Assembly (NCBI RefSeq): GCF_014898055.3
Contig: NW_023605194.1
Coordinates: forward strand, 61,853,361-61,917,360
Length of the DNA: 64,000 nt
From: Talpa occidentalis
Taxonomy: Eukaryota; Chordata; Mammalia; Eulipotyphla; Talpidae
Direction of reading: 5' to 3'
This document shows, in pieces, positions 57,474-64,000 of the stretch. The first letter of the stretch is position 1; the number at the start of each line of letters is the position of its first letter. The notes under the pieces were generated by a model. It searched no databases. It saw nothing but the letters and a program-made list of their open reading frames with translations, and was not told where the DNA came from. The position numbers were made by a program, and so were the translations under genes.

Positions 57474-58435
57474 AAATTATAACCTGATAAGATTAGGATT
57501 ATTTCTGAAAAAACTGCTTCAGAGATCAGATTGTGTTCTTCCATCAAGTAGGCCATAATGCCTATCTGTCCCTTTCCTAGGATGTCAGTATCCAGATCTA
57601 ATAGCTCACTAAGGGTTAAAGAAAGGTGATGTTCCAATTCCATCATTTCTCCTTCATTTTATTGGGTGAGATACTTTCATAAAAAAAATTTTCTTCATAT
57701 ACTATATGAGCACCCCAAATGCACAACTCTGTCCCTCAACCAATTTCCAAAATTATTTGTTCTTCTTTTATCACCAAAATAAATTTATGTTTCTATGTCT
57801 ATCTGATATGTTTCAACACAGTGCAATTTACTACTTACTGATAGTAAAATTATCCACCCCTTTGCTTGTCATAACCCCTCAAAATTGGCCCCAAAGCCTT
57901 ATATAAGTATATAAGTATATATTTACAAGTATACATGGCACTCTTGTATGATAAATAACTGCCTCTTCTCAGGAATAAAATATTTCCCTAAGGAGCCCTG
58001 GTTTCCTTGAGTGAGGTACTACATTATCATATTGTATGAGTGCAGATGATCATAGTTATTTGGTTGGTCATTGTTTTTAGTTTTTTTCAATAAAGAGATT
58101 TAGGTAGGCAATTTTTTAAAAGAAATTCTACATGTAGATTTCATCTTCCTTCTTCTGTCAATTGTTAACAAAATCAGATTTTCATCTCCTTCTCTACCAT
58201 GACATCTGAGTACACATAATGATTGAACTTTTGCAGTAGCGTCTCAAATGGTCTTCTTTGATCTATTTTCTATGCTTAACATTCCAAGGACCCTAAGATC
58301 TTCAGTTTTTTCCAATCTCTTAAGTTCATTGTTTTCAACTTGCCATCTAAAATCCTCATAAATATAAAATTACTTATCTTTAACTCTCTCCCCAGCTACT
58401 TCAGCTAGTATCTTCCCTTACAATTAAAATATCTC
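57474..58435. other. Intergenic, nothing recognised
   Basis: AT-rich; no element identified. Confidence 0.5.
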
Positions 58436-58438
58436 CTC

Positions 58439-58706
58439 AGGGCCTCTCTGGTGGCGCAAGGGATTAAGACACAACCTATAAAGCTATCCGTAGCCACTGC
58501 AGCTCGAGTTCGATCCCTGGCCAGGGAGCTACCCACATGGCACAGCAGACCTCTCCTGACTCACCTCCTGCTCCCCTCAGCAGTGTATTTCAGTCAATCT
58601 GCCTGTTCTGTTCCCCACTCTGTCTCTGGTGAAGCCTCTCACCCCCACACCTCTGGCCTGTACCCCAGTTCTTGTATGCATAAATAAATGAATCTTAAAC
58701 AAAAAA
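58439..58706 (+). repeat. tRNA-derived SINE, old subfamily
   Basis: Forward copy agggcctctctggtggcgca, B box gagttcgatccctgg, tail gtatgcataaataaatgaatc and a short A tail. Confidence 0.93.
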
Positions 58707-59690
58707 GTTATGGAACACTGAAAGATACATGCTCAGTGTATTTATAAGTATATATTTACAAAAACATACATTTTATATATGTGCAAATATACATTTTTAT
58801 TTTTATATAACATATGATATACAACTTTATATAAAGAAAGCTACCTATGTTTGTATACATGTGTAGTATTCTCTGATATTGTGTGTACATAAACACAGGC
58901 TATATCAGAAAAAGAATTATTCTTTCTTGAACAAGTATTTTTCAAACAATTTCAATTTTCTATGCATGAATATGGTATTAACATTCCTTTCTGAGAGCTT
59001 CAAAATTTGTATTCTAGGAAATTTAGTATTTGGCTTCACCGTTTATTTTTAAGTGTCTTATAGCCTTCATTTACTATTCTTCAGAGTTGTAAAGACTGTG
59101 TGAATTCAAAACAGTTCAAATCAACAAAGAATACTGAAAGATCACTGGATTTTCAAATGGCAAATTCAAAACAAAAGAGAATTGGGAAGATATTTCAATC
59201 AATATGCCAGTTATTTTATATTCCTTCTGTCAAATATATATCAAAGTAATATTACCAAATGTAGCTGAATTTATAAAAACAGGCCAAAATTGACCTGTTA
59301 GTTTACATTAAAAAAAAGAAAAACCTTCTTGGTCTATTAAATTTGTACTCCTTGTAGACAATAGTTATATTCATTTAATAAGCTTAATTTATATAGGCTA
59401 TAATATATCAATATAATATATTGATAGCTATTTAAATACTTAGTAAATATTTATCAAGTTAAACACTGTTTTAAGTGCAAGAATAAAAGGAAAGCCTTTA
59501 CCCTCATAGAGTTTGCATTTTAGTGAGGGAGATTGATAACAAAGTATAAATGGATATATATTTGGTGTCAGGTAATAATAATTGCTGATGATGAAAGTAT
59601 AGCAGATAGTGGAGAGGACCAAATAGGTAACTTAGAGCAGAAAATAAAGGAATAAGCAGAATTTAACCACTGAATTGTATTCCTTTTTAA
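58707..59690. other. Intergenic, nothing recognised
   Basis: Very AT-rich with TATA/ATAT runs (58740-58830); no element identified. Confidence 0.55.
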
Positions 59691-60190
59691 GAATTAACTG
59701 TTAAAACTCACTAAATTGCCTTCCTTATACCTCCTCCTCATGATTAACCATTGGCTGGCTTGAACTTCTTGAACTGGACATATTCCTGGTAAAGACAAAC
59801 ACCTGATTCTTGGCTCTAGACTTTTTACCTCCTGGACAAGCCCAAGGCAGAAATAGGGATGACTGACAAGGTCATTAAGAAATTTTTAGGCACAGACCTG
59901 GGGAGATGGTGAAATGGAGAATTGTTCTCATTATAAAAAACCAACTGTTCTTCCAGATTAATGTAACCAGATTTTAGAAGTGAATGATTTCACAACAGAT
60001 AATAAATCAACAAAGGAATGGATCCTCCCCCAAAGAATACTACGTCAGAATACGCTTGCTCTGGCAAAATATAGGTCTTGTCCTGAGACTGTCTGCCTGT
60101 GTCGATGCAGGTGTCTCCTTTTCCTAATAATCTTTCCCTTTTAAAATCAACCTTTGCCTATGTCTAGGCAAACGTCTTTTTCCTTAGTAA
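59690..60190 (+). repeat. LTR-like repeat
   Basis: A block ending tcctaataatctttccctttt and aaaatcaacctttgcctatg, preceded by tgtgtcgatgcaggtgtct. The composition and size suggest an ERV LTR in + orientation; the family is unknown. An 85-codon reverse frame at 60164-60421 includes a hydrophobic stretch but has no recognised homology. Confidence 0.4.
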
Positions 60191-60844
60191 ACTACAGTGT
60201 GCTGCTGAATGGAAAACTCTGCTGAAATCTTTCCCAGAGGGAGTCCAAGAACTGTACTCACTGAACCCCAGCATCTGAACACATTCATAAAATCCCATCA
60301 AGAACAACAAAGGCACTATGGCAAATAGAGTGATCAGAAAAATAACACCTGAGCAGAGTGCTGACTGAAGTGAGAGATCCAGTTTATTTGAATGATCTGG
60401 TCCAATAGTCTGAGCTGTCAAAGATGTGAAAATTCCTGAAATCTAGCCAGGTAGTCTGCCACCATTTCATGGATTCCAGGAAAAAAAAAACTCCCAGGTC
60501 AGAGACAAAAGACTCCATCACTCATAGCATAGCTAACTACTTTCTCCTTTTCCCCAAATTCCATAGGAGTGGTGAAGAAGCAACCCAGGTGGATGTTGCA
60601 CACAGGGTACATCTATCACAGTGAGGAATCCCATGCTTGGGAATCCCCCAATCTTATAAGGGGGGCTGCTAGCAAATTTGTCCAGTCTTTACTCTTGAGA
60701 AAGAAATTTTCTTTATTTCACTGATCAGGAACAAATCTTCCCTCTGCCCTGGAGAGAAGAATCTATTACAAGTCTCTCATTGTTCTACAAACAAACTTGG
60801 AAGGATAATCTGGATTGAAAACTGATCTGAGAGATGCAGAAGTC

Positions 60845-61005
60845 AACCCCCAAATTCACTGAATCACCCGCAGGGCTGGTTCAAACACAAACTGCTAGAG
60901 TCAGCCCCAATCTTCCTGATTTGGTATGTCTGGGGTGAGTCTGACGTTTCCAGGAGACCCAGCGCTGCAGGTTAGAAGCCCTGAACTTGAGAATCACTAT
61001 TTAAG
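60845..61005 (+). repeat. hAT-Charlie-like DNA transposon relic (MER5-like)
   Basis: Contains gcagggctggttcaaacaca, ttcctgatttggtatgtctg, gggtgagtctgacgtttcca and cttgagaatcacta, the usual wording of short hAT elements. Confidence 0.5.
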
Positions 61006-61009
61006 TCTA

Positions 61010-61940
61010 TTAGACCATATTTTGTTGGGCTGTTTTGATTTACTTTCATTAGACTATACTTCATAATTAGCAGCTCATGATTCTAAATGACTTATACCTA
61101 TTGTTGTCTTTAAATTATTTAATTAAATCTGACATATCTGTTATAGGAGATAATTTTTATATCTTATATTGTGGTTCACTTTCTTGACTTTTCTACTACC
61201 ACTCCAGACAAAGTGTAGCTAGTATCAATTTGAATTTAGCTAGCTATGAAACAAAAGTCTATGTAATAAAAGAAATATTCTGCTTATGGTATTACCCTCA
61301 TGCGCTTAATGGTAGCCTTGTGCCCAGTGGCTATTTGTGACCTCCCAGTTTATAGTTACAAAATGCTCTGTCTAAAGCTCAGATATCAGCACCAGGTCAA
61401 GAGAGATGATAAAACTTCACTTACTATAACATAGTAAAGGTGACTTCAGCTGGTAAAAGATTTTGATACCAAAACTGGGTTATAAGTGAACTAATTGTGT
61501 TTATGTAACTCAAATAATGCAGCGGTCCAGAAATCTGTCAAAGAACTATGCTTTGTATTAAATCAGAGTTGCCAAAAACTAAGGTGTTTTGGTTTTACAG
61601 ATCTAAAATTTAATTATTATATGAAATTAATTCCGTAAGTGACAAAAAGGGATATGAAGCTTTATTCTTAGGCAAAAAAATCACCTAGCGTTATTTAAAG
61701 TAATATTTACACATTCACAATCTATTTTAACAACAAAAAATATTATGGGAACTATGCAGTTACACAAATTTGACACTAGAGGGAAGATAGCAACAACTTG
61801 TGTTTTCTTAATTCAGGACATTTCATAATCAATAGATGGTGCTTGTGCTCAGTTATTTAGTATGTCAGGCCCCTGTTCTAAAATTTATGTAAATATCATC
61901 TAGAAAATAGGAATTAAGTCTTGGAGAAATTTAAAAATAA
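61010..61940. other. Intergenic, nothing recognised
   Basis: AT-rich; no element identified. Confidence 0.55.
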
Positions 61941-61944
61941 AAGT

Positions 61945-62157
61945 TAGCCTCTGTAGCACCAGTTCAATCCCCCAGCCAGCCAGGGAGCTTCCCACATAGC
62001 ACAGCAGACCTATCCTGTCTCGCCCACTGCTCCCCTCAGCAGTGTATTTCAGTCAGTCTGCCTGTTCTGTTCCCCACTCTGTCTCTGGTGAATCCTCTCA
62101 CCCCCGCACCTCTGGCCTGTACCTCTTATATGCATAAATAAATAAATATTAAAAAAA
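61945..62157 (+). repeat. tRNA-derived SINE, 5'-truncated
   Basis: It begins within the head (gcctctgtagcaccagttca) and runs through the body to cataaataaataaatattaaaa. Confidence 0.9.
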
Positions 62158-62159
62158 CT

Positions 62160-63480
62160 TTCATATTATCAAATATCTAGGCAATATTCACTGTCCAATA
62201 AGTGTCTCAGAAATGTGCTTTTTACAAGTAGTTTGTCCAAATCAGGACATAAATACTCTATTTATTGTATTTGATTTATACTTAAGTATAAATCATGGTT
62301 TTACACAATATCATACTTAAGATATTGTCTATGCCAGTATGCCAGTTCTTGTTTGCTAATTTCATTATTGATGATATTTTCAGTCTAGATAATGTATTCC
62401 ATCCTTGAGAGTACTTTATATTGATGAGTATTTTTGGACAAACAATTTGACCATGAGGTCTATCTATTTTATATACCCATTTTCACTTTCAATGTTTATC
62501 TTTTGTCCCCCAAAGACACCATTAAACTCAATATATGCAAGTGTTACTTTACTAATAAAACCCCACTCCCCTCCCCCATCCTCTTCTGCCATCCAGTATC
62601 AGTACCATAGACACCCATTCTCAGCTTCTCACTACAGCTGGACTATCTAAGCTTCAGTTTTATGATTCCATGTCAGCTGATCAAATTCAGCATAATGAGA
62701 CTCACCGTTTCTGGCTTTTTTAGATTTTAACCAACAGAAGCTTAATTTCTAAATTAGTATCAAGTTAATATGAGTTTCGCTTGAAAAGTTTTTTCTAATA
62801 TGATAAGAAAGCCCTGTGATAGTAATAGCATCTTCACATATTTTTATGACGGTGTTAGTATCTCTTGATTTTCCATCCTCCTAACAAATTATCAAGATAG
62901 GACTTCAAGAATGTTTAGTATGTGATGGGAGGTTTTTCTTCCCGGACTTGTTTGGTTACATTATGTCCATGTCAAGAATTGATTTCATTTATGTCACCTC
63001 CAAATGAGCTAGCTCTCCTTATTAACAATGAGAAGTTCTTTCCAGAATCTCTATTACAGCCTGTGATGAGCAGCATGGTGGAGTCAGAGAGAACAGTCGA
63101 TCCAGAGACACTCTGGTCATGAGGGACACGGTAAGGTGGTTGGTAGAGAAGCATATTACCTGCCACTTGTTCTGCACAATGACAGAGAACAACATCATTC
63201 TTTTGTGTCCCCATGTCATTAAACACCCTCTCAAAAGTATCCCTTGGACCCAACTGTGAATTATCCAAATTGTAGCTCATCTTGTTCTTTGCGAGCTGAA
63301 CTCAACATAAGACACAATTAGGGATTCGTTTGGGCTGATCACTGGTTAAGCCATTTAAATAACTGTCAGTTTGATATGATTGGCATGGCAAAAACCAGAA
63401 AGCCCAAATAACTTAGCCAAATATTTGTGCTCTTAAAAAGAATGTTGATCATGAAAATACTTTAAAACAGTTTTTGGTCT
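62160..63480. other. Intergenic with an unrecognised open frame
   Basis: A 102-codon reverse frame (62972-63280) is one of the longer non-repeat frames in the window. I recognise no domain, and it lacks neighbouring splice or promoter evidence. It could be chance or a decayed processed pseudogene. Confidence 0.35.
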
Positions 63481-63488
63481 CTTTTTTT

Positions 63489-63795
63489 AAAAGATTTATT
63501 TATTTATTTATTTATTTATTTGTTTGTTTGTTTGTTTATTTATTTATACAAGAACTGAGGTACAGGTCAGAGGCATGGGAGGGCAAGAAAATTCACCAGA
63601 GCCTGAGCCAGAGCGGGGAGCAGAATAGGCAGAACGACCGAAAACACTGCTGAGGGGGAGCAGCAGGCAAGACAGGAGAGGTCTGTGGCGCCATGTGGGT
63701 TTTTCCCTGGCCAGCTGGGAATCCCACCGCGCTGCAGAGGCTGTGGACAGCTTCACAGTACTATGCTCAACCCCCTGCGCCACCAGGGAGGCCCA
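63489..63795 (-). repeat. tRNA-derived SINE, long tail
   Basis: Reverse copy with a tail of ATTT and GTTT units (63493-63545), body cagagcggggagcagaatag and head gcgccaccagggaggccc. Flanks aacagtttttggtct and aatagtttttgatct. Confidence 0.93.
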
Positions 63796-64000
63796 ATAGT
63801 TTTTGATCTTAAAGTCTTGATTAGCAGTATACAAGATATAAATATGTACTGATGAGATTCTCCTCCCCCACAACACATATACTCACACTATTTATTACTG
63901 ATCTGCCCTTTTTATAATTAAAAGACAGGGTGATAGAATACAGATTTTATAAAATAGCTGGAATATAGATTACACTTCATGGTTAATGGTGTCAATTTTG

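Noticed and set aside
60164..60421. 85-codon reverse frame with a hydrophobic stretch
   Set aside because: It overlaps LTR-like sequence, has no recognised homology, and its strand does not fit the inferred LTR orientation.

Overview
The window is nuclear DNA of a placental mammal. It is AT-rich and intron-dominated, full of retrotransposons, and holds two members of the acid (gastric/lysosomal) lipase cluster. The order LIPJ then LIPF, both on the + strand, matches the cluster known on human chromosome 10q23. The dominant repeat is a tRNA-derived SINE with more than 30 copies: a head beginning GGCCTCCCTGGTGGCGCAG, a pol III B box GGTTCGATCC, a body of about 200 bp and a (TAAA)n tail. It does not resemble primate Alu, rodent B1/B2, carnivore SINEC, ruminant Bov-tA, camelid, horse ERE or vespertilionid VES SINEs as I know them. 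By elimination I suspect a laurasiatherian with its own SINE family, perhaps a pangolin, but the sequence alone does not settle this.

Layout. (1) 1-5194: 5' intron or flank of LIPJ, made of old repeats; the first LIPJ coding exons are not visible here. (2) 5195-19373: seven LIPJ coding exons (199, 110, 137, 147, 72, 72 and 234 bp). All splice sites and the reading frame are intact, and all three catalytic-triad positions are present, with AATAAA at 19452. (3) 19470-39600: about 20 kb of intergenic repeats, with LTRs, SINEs and L1 pieces. It includes a short endogenous retroviral element (22499-24579) with two LTRs and a 5-bp target duplication, next to two diverged relatives of the same LTR. 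(4) 39602-54910: LIPF (gastric lipase), eight recognisable exons in the expected order but clearly a pseudogene. It has lost splice sites at exons 3, 4, 6 and 7 and carries frameshifts in exons 6, 7 and 9. Exon 8 has a stop and is also split by a SINE with a 15-bp target duplication. (5) 54911-64000: repeats only (SINEs, hAT-like DNA transposon relics, LTR-like sequence); no gene recognised.

The main biological reading is that LIPJ is preserved while its neighbour, the stomach fat-digesting enzyme LIPF, is dead in this genome. I found no undescribed multi-gene system. The most novel-looking items are the LIPF lesions, a head-only short SINE form seen twice, and the compact LTR element family.
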